Below, piece after piece: positions 1 through 9,615 of a DNA stretch of 64,000 nucleotides. Both the position numbers and the translations under genes were made by a program. Each line of letters starts with the position of its first letter. The first letter of the stretch is position 1. The stretch covers positions 1 to 64,000 of the forward strand of contig JADKBW010000015.1 of assembly GCA_016714905.1 (NCBI GenBank), read 5' to 3'. Origin of the DNA: Flavobacterium sp. GTDB lineage: Bacteria; Bacteroidota; Bacteroidia; Flavobacteriales; Flavobacteriaceae. Below the pieces are notes generated by a model that saw only the letters and a list, made by a program, of their open reading frames with translations, searched no databases and was not told the DNA's origin.

Positions 1-850
1 TCGTCATCTTAAATGTACTCAAATCAAAAGTATCATTAATGCTCATCACATGAGTCACTAAATGATTGATCGATATCGGTTGCCCCAATTCTACTTGCGT
101 TAAGTTAGTGTCTTTGATCTCTCGACCATCCACTAAAATAACAAGCCCAGAACCAATGGCTTCCATTTTATTATTATCGGTAATCAACAAACCGGTATCT
201 TCTCCTAAACCAATTCCAAGTACTTTTGGGTTACCAACGACCGATTGAAACAAGCGTCCAATTCGGCCACGTTGTACAAAATGGGTATCGATAATCACAC
301 CGTCAATTAATCCCAAGCCACTTGTGATTTTAACTTCGCCTTTCAACAAAGCTTCTGAACTACTGCCTTGATAAATCATACTACTAGAGGCAGCGGCCGC
401 ACCAGCAGATGTGCCAGCGTATATAAAATCTTCGTTATGGTATTTGTCTAAAACAATATCATGAAAAGGAGTTCCTCCTAAAATAGATGTCAATCGCAAT
501 TGATCTCCACCTGTAAACATAACCACATCGGCAGATTTTAAGCGTTCCAACACCTCAGGTTCCATCGCTTGTTCGCGCTTTTCAATGTGCAACACATCAA
601 CATTATTGGCACCCAAATAGGCAAAAGCTTTGACGTATTCTGGACCAATTTCACGCGGAATCTTTGAAGCTGTAGTAATCACTTCTACACGTGACTCCGC
701 TTTATGCTTTGACTCCTCAATGATACGCTTCAAAATTCCAGCCTCAAAAAAGTTCAAATTCTTAGCTGCATTTTTATCTAAATCGGTCTCCGTAAAACTT
801 CCTTTGTCAACGGCACCACCTATAATAATTAGTTTTCCTCGTATGTTCAT
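1..850 (-). CDS. cphB: Cyanophycinase CphB (3' end cut by window edge)
   Basis: Hydrolyses cyanophycin (multi-L-arginyl-poly-L-aspartate) to beta-Asp-Arg dipeptides; peptidase family S51. I translated it directly from the minus strand: the frame is open from ATG at 850 to the window edge (283 codons), close to the family's usual length, so only a short tail is missing. The nucleophile elbow GTSAGA gives Ser148, IDTHF gives His190 and GLGEDTG gives Glu217. Their 42- and 27-residue spacing matches the Ser-His-Glu triad spacing I recall for cyanobacterial CphB. It is divergent from cphA, so synthesis and breakdown genes are paired. No signal peptide is seen, as expected for an intracellular reserve enzyme. 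The frame is intact, unlike cphA. Confidence 0.93.
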   Translation of the reverse strand, partial: MNIRGKLIIIGGAVDKGSFTETDLDKNAAKNLNFFEAGILKRIIEESKHKAESRVEVITTASKIPREIGPEYVKAFAYLGANNVDVLHIEKREQAMEPEVLERLKSADVVMFTGGDQLRLTSILGGTPFHDIVLDKYHNEDFIYAGTSAGAAAASSSMIYQGSSSEALLKGEVKITSGLGLIDGVIIDTHFVQRGRIGRLFQSVVGNPKVLGIGLGEDTGLLITDNNKMEAIGSGLVILVDGREIKDTNLTQVELGQPISINHLVTHVMSINDTFDLSTFKMT

Positions 851-936
851 GTGGTAAAAATAACCAAAAATTAAAGTTCACCAAACCTATTTATTGTTTT
901 TGAAACAAATGTTTTAACGTTCTTATCAACATTTTT

Positions 937-1015
937 AGGAGCCGGGAACCTGCTGTACGCTATATCTTTTTCCGGTTTGGCAACCGAAAAAAGGATGCCG
1001 CTGCCATCAGGGCTA
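937..1015 (+). ncRNA. Flavo-1-like dispersed RNA element, copy 1
   Basis: It starts with AGGAGC and CCTGCTGT, has a central hairpin (CGGTTTGGCAACCG) and ends with GGATGCCGCTGCCATCAGGG. The same 5' and 3' blocks with different central hairpins recur at four other places in the window. This matches my memory of the Flavo-1 RNA motif of Flavobacteria (function unknown), but no covariance search was run. It sits in the cphB/cphA divergent spacer. Confidence 0.6.
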
Positions 1016-1029
1016 AAAATTCCAACACA

Positions 1030-1076
1030 GAAATTCCAAATTCCAAAACAAGGCAAACATTGGAATTTGGAATTTC
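1030..1076. repeat. 17-bp perfect inverted repeat hairpin
   Basis: GAAATTCCAAATTCCAA at 1030-1046 is exactly complementary to 1060-1076, with a 13-nt loop. It lies between divergent genes, so it terminates neither; it may terminate transcription of the adjacent Flavo-1-like element. There is no long T tract. Confidence 0.6.
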
Positions 1077-1101
1077 ATTTATTGGAACTTAAAAAATAAT
1101 T

Positions 1102-1131
1102 TTGACAAACCAATCAAAAAATCTATTTTAG
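1102..1131 (+). promoter_or_regulatory. Candidate Bacteroidota promoter for cphA
   Basis: TTG at 1102-1104, a 19-nt spacer, then TATTTTAG at 1124-1131, one mismatch from TAnnTTTG. It would leave a leader of about 60 nt before ATG 1196. Supported by pattern only. Confidence 0.35.
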
Positions 1132-1195
1132 TCAACCAAATCTTGTTATATTTAACAAATTCATTAGCAAAAACAAACTCCTCTAAACATTAGTC

Positions 1196-3813
1196 ATGAA
1201 AATATTAAAAGTACAAGCACTCCGTGGCCCAAACATTTGGAGTGTTCAAAGAAAGAAACTCATCCAAATGCGTTTGGACTTAGAGGAAATGGAGCAATTT
1301 CCTACCAACAAAATCGAAGGATTCCGTGAGCGAATTGAAGCCATGTTTCCCACCATGATTGAACATCGTTGTTCAGAAGGTGTACGCGGTGGATTCTTCT
1401 CCCGCATCGAACGAGGCACTTGGATGGGACATGTCATCGAACATATTGCACTGGAAATTCAAACCCTCGCGGGTATGGAAACGGGTTTTGGTAGAACACG
1501 CGAAACCAAACACCCGGAATATATAATGTGGTCTTCAGCTACACCGAAGAAAATGTCGGCATGTTCGCCGCTGAAAGTTCAGTCGCCATCGCAAATGCCC
1601 TTATCAAAGGAACCGATTACGACTTAGACGCCGACATCAAAAGAATGCGAGAAATTCGTGAACGCGTACGTCTTGGACCAAGTACAGGAAGCATTGTCGA
1701 AGAAGCGGTAATTCGTGACATTCCATGGATTCGATTAGGAACCAACTCCTTAGTACAATTAGGATATGGCGTCAATCAAATGCGTTTTCAAGCCACCATT
1801 ACTTGCAAAACCAGTAGCATCGCGGTTGACATTGCTTGTAATAAAGAACAAACCAAAAAAATGTTAGATGATGCTTCCATTCCCGTCGCTAGTGGCGGCA
1901 TTTGCGTCGATGAAGAAGATTTAGAAGCAGTAGTAAAGAAAATCGGCTATCCCATCGTCCTCAAACCATTGGATGGAAACCACGGAAAAGGCGCTTCAAT
2001 CAACGTGAAAACCTGGGAAGATGCGGTCGCTGGATTGGCATATGCTAAAAAATACAGTCACCGGATCATCGTCGAAAAATTCATTACTGGTTACGACTTC
2101 CGAGTTTTAATAATCGACAACAAATTGGTGGCAGCAGCGAAGCGTGTTCCAGCACATGTCGTTGGTAACGGAAAAGATAACCTACAACAACTCATTGATA
2201 CGACGAATTTAGATCCACGTCGTGGTTATGGACATGAAAATGTACTCACCGAAATTGACGTCGATCGCGACACTTTAGATTTATTAGAAAAATTAAACTA
2301 CACTTTAGAAACAGTACCGAAAAGCGGTGAAATCGTTTATCTAAAATCAACTGCAAACCTAAGTACTGGCGGAACTTCTGTTGACGTAACCGATATGATG
2401 CACCCCGAAAATGTATTCCTGTGCGAGCGAATCTCTCGCGTAATCGGATTAGACATTTGCGGCGTCGATATCATGGCGGAAAACCTAACGCAACCGCTCA
2501 AAGAAAACGGCGGTTGCATTCTAGAAGTCAATGCGGCGCCGGGATTCCGTATGCACTTAGCACCATCTGAAGGTTTACCAAGAAACGTGGCATCTCCAGT
2601 AATTGACATGCTATATCCACCAGGAAAACCAAGTCGAATTCCGATTATTGCGGTAACTGGAACAAACGGTAAAACTACCACGACGAGATTGCTTGCTCAT
2701 ATAGTAAAAAATAATGGCTATAAAGTAGGATTTACAACTTCAGACGGAATCTACATTCAAAATCACATGTTGGAAAAAGGAGATACTACAGGTCCCGTTT
2801 CAGCAGAATATATTTTGAAAGATCCAACTGTTGAATTTGCCGTTCTAGAAACCGCGCGCGGCGGAATTCTGCGCTCTGGTTTAGGATTTAGCCGTTGTGA
2901 TATTGCGGTTATTACGAATATTCAAGAAGATCATTTGGGTTTGAGCGATATTCACACCTTAGAAGATTTAGCCCGTGTTAAAAGCACCGTAGTGAAAAGC
3001 GTCAAAAAAGACGGCTGGGCGATTTTGAATGCCGAAGACGAACAATGCGTCAAAATTGGACAAGAACTCAGTTGCAATGTCGCCTACTTCAGCATGGATG
3101 AAGAAAATCCATTGATTAAAAAATTATGCAAGGAAGGCAAAATCGTTTGTGTGTATGAAAACGGATTTATCACGGTCAAAAAAGGCGAATGGAAAATCCG
3201 CATCGAACGCGCGACACATGTTCCACTGACCATGGGAGGAAAAGCCAAATTTATGATTGCGAACGTGCTAGCAGCTACTTTAGCGAGTTACTTGCAAGGT
3301 TTTAAAACGGAAGATATTAGTACATCTTTGCAAACATTCATACCGAGCGCGGCACAAACTCCTGGTCGTATGAACATATTCGACTTCAAGAAATTCAAAG
3401 TCATGATTGATTTTGCCCACAATCCATCAGGTTATCGCGGTGTAGAAGATTTCTTAAGCAGTGTTGAAGCACACAAAAAAATTGGAATCATTGCTGGAGT
3501 TGGTGATCGTAGAGATGAAGATATTAAAGAATGTGCAAAAATAGCCGGTCGTATGTTTGATCACATTATCATTCGTCAAGAAAAACACCTCCGCGGAAGA
3601 ACCGAAGAAGAAATCATCGGCTTGATTATGGAAGGAATCGCTGAATCAGGACGAAGCGTCACGCACGAAATCATCACCAAAGAAGTCGAAGCCATCAAAC
3701 ACGCCATCAATAGCGCGGAAGAAGGCACTTTTATTACTGCTTTGAGCGATGTGGTGACCAACGCGATCGAAATTGTTCAGGAATATCTCGATAAAGAAAA
3801 CGAACAAGAATAA
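1196..3813 (+). pseudogene. cphA: Cyanophycin synthetase CphA, frameshifted as sequenced
   Basis: ATP-dependent polymerase that adds Asp and then Arg to cyanophycin. Order: N-terminal domain, ATP-grasp domain (KPLDGNHGKG near residue 260), then a Mur-ligase-like domain with P-loop GTNGKTTTT near residue 485. The frame is 1196-1627 for the first part and continues in another frame through 3813. The break is at about 1508-1510, where ACCAAACACCCGG lacks one A; restoring it gives TKTPGIYNVVFSYTEENVG and a protein of about 872 residues, the normal CphA length. All later motifs are intact, so a sequencing error or a very recent mutation is likelier than old decay. Divergent partner of cphB. Confidence 0.9.
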
Positions 3814-3863
3814 ACTACATTTAACCACTTGAGTGCTATTTTATCAAAATTTGAATTTCAGAA

Positions 3864-3987
3864 AACCACATAGAAACATAGAAAAAAAAGAGTTTTGAGA
3901 CCAACTATTGGTTCACATAGCTATGTTTTACTACGCTAGAGTGAAACGCCTTGATAATTGCTATAAAAACTATGTTTCTATGTGGTT
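3864..3987. repeat. 124-bp palindromic (MITE-like) intergenic element
   Basis: Perfect 18-bp terminal inverted repeats: AACCACATAGAAACATAG at 3864-3881 and its complement at 3970-3987. The interior contains TTGGTTCACATAGCTATG. It has no coding capacity. It fills most of the 309-nt gap between cphA and the peptidase gene. I have an impression that similar elements are common in Flavobacterium intergenic regions; this is not verified here. Confidence 0.65.
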
Positions 3988-4122
3988 GAAAAATTAGAAA
4001 GCGATTTAATCCCAATAGGATACTTTTAATTTTGTAACAAAGAATACTGTTAATAGACCAACTGCTGTCTTTGACAGTATTCTTTTTTTTATACATTTAC
4101 TCGCATTAAAAAATCATCCTTT

Positions 4123-6252
4123 ATGAAGAAAATTTCGCTACTCGTCTTAAGTTGTTTCCTAACATTTTCGTTGTTCGGTCAATTAAAAAAATCACGCTTG
4201 AAGAATCCGTTCTGCAACAAAACCGCCAATTTAGAGCGGATAAAATGTTGGGATTTCAATGGATTCCGAACACCAATCAATATCTGTACTTTGCAGAAAG
4301 CGGCAAGAAATTGATGACCGCCTCAGCAACCAATACAACCGCCACGGAATTCATTACTTTGTCTGATTTCAACAAAGCATTAGCAGCCGATTTAAAATCG
4401 TTTTTTGGTATCGAATGTAAAGATGCAACCACATTAACAATTTCGAATGGTGCTAAATTCTACGAATATAACACCGCTACCAAAACTGGAAAACTTATTG
4501 CAGAATTTTCCGATTCAGACGAAAATCAAACCTTCGATAACGCGAAAGAAAATATCGCCTTTACGGTAAAGAACAATCTCTATTTCCTTAACAAAACAAG
4601 GAAAGAATTGCGGTCACCAACGAAACTAATGAAGGCATTGTTCTGGACAAAGTATTGCTCGAAATGAATTTGGAATTGCCAACGGAATCTTCTGGTCTCC
4701 AAAAAATAATCTACTCGCTTTTTATCAAAAAGATCAGTCTGAAGTTGCTGATTATCCGCTATTGGATATCAACGAAACACCAGGAAAATTGGAAAACATC
4801 AAGTATCCAATGATTGGACAAAAAAGTGAAAAACCACGTGTCGGTATTTACAACGTGACTTCCAAACAAACGGTTTTTATCAAACCACGAGGAAATGCAG
4901 ACGACTACTTAACCAATCTTTCTTGGTCGCCAGACGAGAAATTTGTTTTGATTGCTGAAGTCAATCGTGGGCAAAACGACATGTCTTTGCACGTTTATGA
5001 TGCCCAAACTGGCGCGTATGTGCGTACGATTTTGAACGAAAAAAATCCACGCTGGGTAGAGCCTGAACATGCTGCGTATTTCCCAAATGCGGCTTCCAAC
5101 AACTTTGTTTGGTTTAGCGAAAAAGACGGATTTCACAACCTATATTACTATTCCATCGACGGGAAATTAATCAAGCAATTAACCAATAACAAATTCCCAG
5201 CTAAAGAAATTTTGGGAAGCAATCCCGCTGGAACAGAAATCTATTTTTCTTCACCAGGCGAAACCGGAACCAATATGTTAACCTACAAAGTCGATTTGAA
5301 AGGAAAGCAAACACTGATCACGAAAGACTTAGGTGTGCATTCTGTTTCAATAAGTACGGATGGAAATTGGTTTTTTGACGAATTTTCTAATCATTCAACC
5401 CCATCAAAATCATTGTTGTATGACAAGAACCTGAAAGCGAAAACGCTCTTAGAAAGCAGAAACAAATATGACGGCTACGAAATGGGAACGGCTGAAATCA
5501 AAACGATTAAAGCGGCAGACGGTACCACCGACTTATACACGAGACTCATCAAACCAAGCAACTTCGACCCATCGAAAAAATATCCAGTAATGGTATATGT
5601 TTACGGCGGTCCTCATGCGCAAATGATCACCAATTCATTTTTAGATGGTGCCAATTTGTGGATGTACTGGATGGCGGAACAAGGTTATTTAGTATTCACA
5701 GTGGACAATCGCGGATCGGATAATCGTGGATTTGCCTTCGAAAGTGCAATACACGGACGATTGGGTGTTAACGAAATGGAAGATCAAATGAAAGGCGTTG
5801 ACTACTTAAAATCATTGCCTTATGTTGATGGCAACCGATTGGCTGTGCACGGTTGGAGCTTCGGTGGATTTATGACAACGTCGTTGATGTTGCGCAAACC
5901 AGACGCTTTTAAAGTGGGTGTTGCCGGTGGTCCCGTAACAGACTGGAAATATTACGAAGTGATGTACGGCGAGCGTTATATGGATACGCCAGCTGAAAAC
6001 CAAAAAGGATTTGATGAAGCGTCCACTTTAAACTACGTCAAAGATTTAAAAGGAAAACTATTGCTCATCCACGGAACGAGCGATGATGTGGTTGTCATGC
6101 AACACAACTTTTCATTAATCAAAAAATTTGTCGAAGCTGGCAAACAAGTTGATTTTTTCCCTTACCCAATGCACAAACACAATGTTGGAGGAAAAGATCG
6201 CATTCATTTAATGACCAAAGTTTTAAACTACATTATTGATAATAATAAGTAG
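4123..6252 (+). pseudogene. Secreted S9 dipeptidyl peptidase IV, frameshifted as sequenced
   Basis: Serine exopeptidase removing Xaa-Pro dipeptides; periplasmic or secreted. Signal peptide MKKISLLVLSCFLTFSLFGQ, DPP-IV beta-propeller, then an alpha/beta-hydrolase domain with nucleophile GWSFGGF, Asp in HGTSDD and His in MHKHNVGG. Two disrupted zones: at 4184-4191 an A7 run where A8 would join the signal peptide to KKITLEESVLQQNRQF; and 4585-4650, where about four single-base gains or losses in A and T runs would restore a segment such as QGKEIAVTNETNEGIVSGQS. Reading resumes in the original frame by 4680 and runs cleanly to 6252 (about 709 residues restored). Indels clustered in homopolymers look like base-calling error. 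Confidence 0.87.
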
Positions 6253-6256
6253 TTTT

Positions 6257-6345
6257 AGGAGCTATTCCTGCTTTCCGTTGCAAATCTTTTGTTTAGGCCG
6301 CCGGAACATTCTAAAACAAAAGGATTTCCACTGCAATCAGGGCTA
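6257..6345 (+). ncRNA. Flavo-1-like dispersed RNA element, copy 2
   Basis: Begins AGGAGCTATTCCTGCTTTCC four nt after the peptidase stop codon and ends AAAAGGATTTCCACTGCAAT followed by CAGGGCT. CTTTTGTTT near 6287 pairs with AAACAAAAG near 6314, closing the central hairpin. Same family as 937, 10683, 55801 and 62230. Confidence 0.58.
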
Positions 6346-6351
6346 AAAAAC

Positions 6352-6388
6352 AGAAAGCCAATCGAGATTCGATTGGCTTTCTGTTTTT
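6352..6388 (+). terminator. Rho-independent terminator
   Basis: AGAAAGCCAATCGA and TCGATTGGCTTTCT form a 14-bp stem with a 3-nt loop, then a T run. It ends the peptidase/Flavo-1 transcript. Confidence 0.8.
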
Positions 6389-6462
6389 AATTATCCATTG
6401 TCACCTGAGGCGCAGCCGAACTGTATGGAGCGTAGCGGAATAAATTATCAATTATTAATTAA

Positions 6463-7725
6463 CTATGTTTTCTGTGGTTTCTTCCTCGCCGCTGGAAACA
6501 AAACATTATTCAAAATCAAGCGGAATCCAGGCGAATTCGGATGCAAGTCCAATACGGTTGGCTCATCTCCTACCCGATGCTGAAAATCTTCCGGATCATG
6601 TCCACCATAAAAAGTAAAAAATCCTTTTCCTTTTTGCCCGTGAATGTAGCGTGCTTCGTCATTCAATTCGCATTTACCCAAAGTCAATACATTCGATTTA
6701 ATTAATTCGGAATCAAAAGAAGTAGTTTGCCCCATAAATCCTTTGACCAACTGCGTGTGATTTTGGCACAACATACTTGGAATCACATCCCATTTGGCGG
6801 AGAAATCCATTAAAGTAAAATAATCTTTCTCAAAAGGAATTTTTCGTTTTTCCGTCATATCAATATCAGAGAATTCGTAATGCTCTGGTTTGCGATCTAG
6901 CACAAAATTCTTGAAAGCAAAGGTTCTACCGTAGTCAATTTTTGTTTGGTAATTGCCTTCGCTAGCATCACCATCAAACATGGGTTCACAAATATCAACG
7001 CCTTCTGCAGATAAAGCGATATCAAAACTATCGGTAGCCGAACACATTGCAAACATAAATCCACCACCGATGACAAAATCTCTAATTTTCTTTGCTACCG
7101 CCAGTTTCTCTTGCGATACTTTGGCATAACCTAATTTAGTCGCCAATGCCTCTGACTCTCGCTTTTGCTCAATGTACCAAGGCGCATTTCTGTACTGTCC
7201 AAAAAACTTTCCATATTGACCAGAAAAATCTTCGTGATGCAAGTGCAGCCAATCATACAATATTAATTGATCGGACAACACTTCTTCATCATATATCGGA
7301 GTAAACGGAATTTCGGCATACGTCAAAACCATCGTCACCGCATCGTCCCATGGCTGTTTTCCTTTGGGCGTATAAACTGCAATTTTGGGCGCTTTTTCAA
7401 GCACGACCGTTTCCATATTTTGGGATGGACTAGAAATTTCTTCCAAGATCTGATTGGCTTCGGCGTCTGATAAGAGTTCAAAACTAACGCCTCGTATTTG
7501 GCATTCTTTTCGAATTTCTTCGGCATCAGGTAACAAAAAAGAACCGCCTCGATAATTAAGAAGCCAACTGGCTTTGTACTGTTTGTTCAAACACCAATAC
7601 GTGATTCCGTAGGCTTTCAAATGGTTCTTTTGTGTATTTTCGTCCATTGGCAAAAGGATGAAACTTGCCTTCGCTGCAAAAGAAAGTAAAAGGAATAAAA
7701 TATAAAATAGGTTCTTCACTGACAT
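6463..7725 (-). CDS. Conserved secreted Bacteroidota protein, usually labelled 'asparagine synthetase B'
   Basis: A 420-residue protein with an N-terminal signal peptide (MSVKNLFYILFLLLSFAAKA) and a body I recognise as a strongly conserved Bacteroidota family that databases commonly name asparagine synthetase B. I see no AsnB hallmark: no N-terminal Cys2 glutaminase and no SGGXDS pyrophosphatase loop. Segments such as GGGFMFAMCSATDSFD, the FDGDASEGNY region and FFTFYGGHDPEDFQH look like a ThuA/glutamine-amidotransferase-like fold, but that is a guess. The export signal argues against amino-acid biosynthesis. It stands alone, convergent with the peptidase gene. Function unknown. Confidence 0.72.
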   Translation of the reverse strand: MSVKNLFYILFLLLSFAAKASFILLPMDENTQKNHLKAYGITYWCLNKQYKASWLLNYRGGSFLLPDAEEIRKECQIRGVSFELLSDAEANQILEEISSPSQNMETVVLEKAPKIAVYTPKGKQPWDDAVTMVLTYAEIPFTPIYDEEVLSDQLILYDWLHLHHEDFSGQYGKFFGQYRNAPWYIEQKRESEALATKLGYAKVSQEKLAVAKKIRDFVIGGGFMFAMCSATDSFDIALSAEGVDICEPMFDGDASEGNYQTKIDYGRTFAFKNFVLDRKPEHYEFSDIDMTEKRKIPFEKDYFTLMDFSAKWDVIPSMLCQNHTQLVKGFMGQTTSFDSELIKSNVLTLGKCELNDEARYIHGQKGKGFFTFYGGHDPEDFQHRVGDEPTVLDLHPNSPGFRLILNNVLFPAARKKPQKT

Positions 7726-7796
7726 TAGTATTAGCAGACTTATTCGGAGTAAATCGAGTCAAAGATAACAGAAATTCTGTGAAGAAAAGCATAATT

Positions 7797-7925
7797 TATT
7801 GGATACGCTACGCTTTGGATTGTTGGACACGCCTGCGGCTTTAGACACGCCCTGTGGGTTTTGGACCGATCTCTTTATCGACAAACTGCCTGGTCCAAAG
7901 CGAAGCGTGTCTATAGAGTAGCGTG
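7797..7925. repeat. Degenerate repeat-rich spacer
   Basis: Short blocks around GACACGCC, GGTCCAAAGCGAAGCGTGTC and GTGTCTA recur in both orientations between dnaB and the upstream gene. No gene is visible. Probably decayed intergenic repeats. Confidence 0.4.
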
Positions 7926-7926
7926 T

Positions 7927-9474
7927 CTAAAAAGGTACGTCACTATCGTCGTCTGCATTATTGATGGTGCTTCCAAATGCTTCGTTAGGAGAAGGCAATT
8001 TTTTAGTTGAAAATGGATTGTCTTCATGATTCATTTTCGATGGTAAATCGTCATAGGCACCGCTGTAATCATCAAGATTGTCAAATTTACCAAGATTGCC
8101 GACAAACTTCAATCGGATATTCTCTAATGAACCATTACGGTGTTTGGCAATTATAAATTCTGCTTGGCCTTGCGTTGGCGTTCGTTCATCATCATCCCAT
8201 TCATCAATTTTATAATATTCCGGACGATAAATAAACGACACAATATCTGCATCTTGCTCGATTGCTCCAGATTCACGAAGATCCGAAAGCAAAGGTCGTT
8301 TACTGGAACCACGGGTTTCGACAGCACGGGACAACTGAGACAAGGCGATTACTGGAACGCTTAATTCTTTCGCGAGCGCTTTTAAGTTTCTAGAGATTGT
8401 TGAAATTTCCTGCTCTCTATTACCCATGCCTTTCCCGTTATTTCCACCAGCGGTCATCAATTGAAGATAATCGACGATGATGAGTTTGACACCATGTTGA
8501 GAAGCCAATCGACGTGATTTTGCTCTTAAATCAAAAATAGAGAGTGAGGGTGTATCATCAATATACAAAGGTGCTTTTTCTAAATTTTTCACCTTAATAC
8601 TGAGTTGCTCCCATTCATGTTTCTCCAATTTTCCTGTTCTTAATTTCTCCGATGACAGACCCGTTTCGGACGAAATTAAACGGGTAATCAATTGTACCGA
8701 AGACATCTCCAAAGAAAACAATGCTACTGGTTGACCAAAATCGATGGCAATATTTCTCGCCATCGAAAGTACAAATGCGGTTTTTCCCATACCCGGACGT
8801 GCCGCAATAATAATCAAATCGGAAGGCTGCCAACCAGAGGTAATTTTGTCTAGTTTTTCGAAACCAGTTGCGATGCCGCTCAAACCTTCTTTTCCAGCGA
8901 TTTCTTCGATACGCTTTTTCGCTTGAATCACCAAACTTTGCGCTGTTTCAGAACTTCGTTTGATATTGCCTTGCGTTACTTCGTATAATTTCGATTCGGC
9001 TTTGTCTAACAAATCAAATACGTCTGTTGTCTCATCATAGGATTCTTCAATAATTTCAGAAGAAATTTTGATCAAACTTCTTTGTATGAACTTTTGTAGT
9101 ATAATTCTAGAATGGAATTCGATATGTGCCGAAGAAGATATTTTTTGTGTCAACTGAATGAGATAGAAATCACCACCTGCTAAATCAAGTTTGGCATTTC
9201 TTCTTAACTGTGCAGAAACTGTTAACAAGTCAATCGGCTGCGTATCTGTGAATAACTGCACAATCGCTTCAAAAATGTGTCGATGCGCCTCTTTATAAAA
9301 AGCATCGGGTTGCAAAATATCAATCACCTCATCTACGCCTTTTTTATCGATCATCATAGCGCCCAAAACGGCTTCTTCTAGCTCTAAAACCTGAGGAGGA
9401 AGTTTCCCTTTCTCTAGGTTAATAATGGTCGTTTTCTCAACGCGAACTGGGCTAATATTTTTGAAATTTTCCAT
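7927..9474 (-). CDS. dnaB: Replicative DNA helicase DnaB
   Basis: Hexameric 5'-3' helicase that unwinds the fork and recruits primase. The 515 residues fit the family. The N-terminal DnaB domain contains LEEAVLGAMMIDKKG near residue 30; the RecA-like motor domain has Walker A AARPGMGKTAF near residue 220, VDYLQLM (Walker B/H3 region) and LSQLSRAVETR. No intein. The acidic low-complexity tail ending in DDDSDVPF resembles C-terminal peptides that bind partner proteins. Monocistronic on the minus strand. Confidence 0.97.
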   Translation of the reverse strand: MENFKNISPVRVEKTTIINLEKGKLPPQVLELEEAVLGAMMIDKKGVDEVIDILQPDAFYKEAHRHIFEAIVQLFTDTQPIDLLTVSAQLRRNAKLDLAGGDFYLIQLTQKISSSAHIEFHSRIILQKFIQRSLIKISSEIIEESYDETTDVFDLLDKAESKLYEVTQGNIKRSSETAQSLVIQAKKRIEEIAGKEGLSGIATGFEKLDKITSGWQPSDLIIIAARPGMGKTAFVLSMARNIAIDFGQPVALFSLEMSSVQLITRLISSETGLSSEKLRTGKLEKHEWEQLSIKVKNLEKAPLYIDDTPSLSIFDLRAKSRRLASQHGVKLIIVDYLQLMTAGGNNGKGMGNREQEISTISRNLKALAKELSVPVIALSQLSRAVETRGSSKRPLLSDLRESGAIEQDADIVSFIYRPEYYKIDEWDDDERTPTQGQAEFIIAKHRNGSLENIRLKFVGNLGKFDNLDDYSGAYDDLPSKMNHEDNPFSTKKLPSPNEAFGSTINNADDDSDVPF

Positions 9475-9563
9475 GTGGCTAAAGTAACTATAAAATAAAA
9501 AAAATGAAGAAGTAGTTATTACGGAATGCTGTTGATAAATACTTTTATTTTGTTTACAACCAT

Positions 9564-9594
9564 AAAAAAATCCGAAACCATTGGGCTTCGGATT
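9564..9594 (-). terminator. Terminator downstream of accA
   Basis: On the minus strand ATCCGAAGCCCAATGG pairs with the following TTTCGGAT and is followed by seven T, just after the accA stop. Confidence 0.7.
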
Positions 9595-9615
9595 AAGTAT
9601 CTCAATTGTAAGATT

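Noticed and set aside
4585..4650. Programmed frameshifting in the peptidase gene
   Set aside because: Four separate homopolymer indels within about 65 nt and no slippery heptamer with downstream structure; error is simpler.
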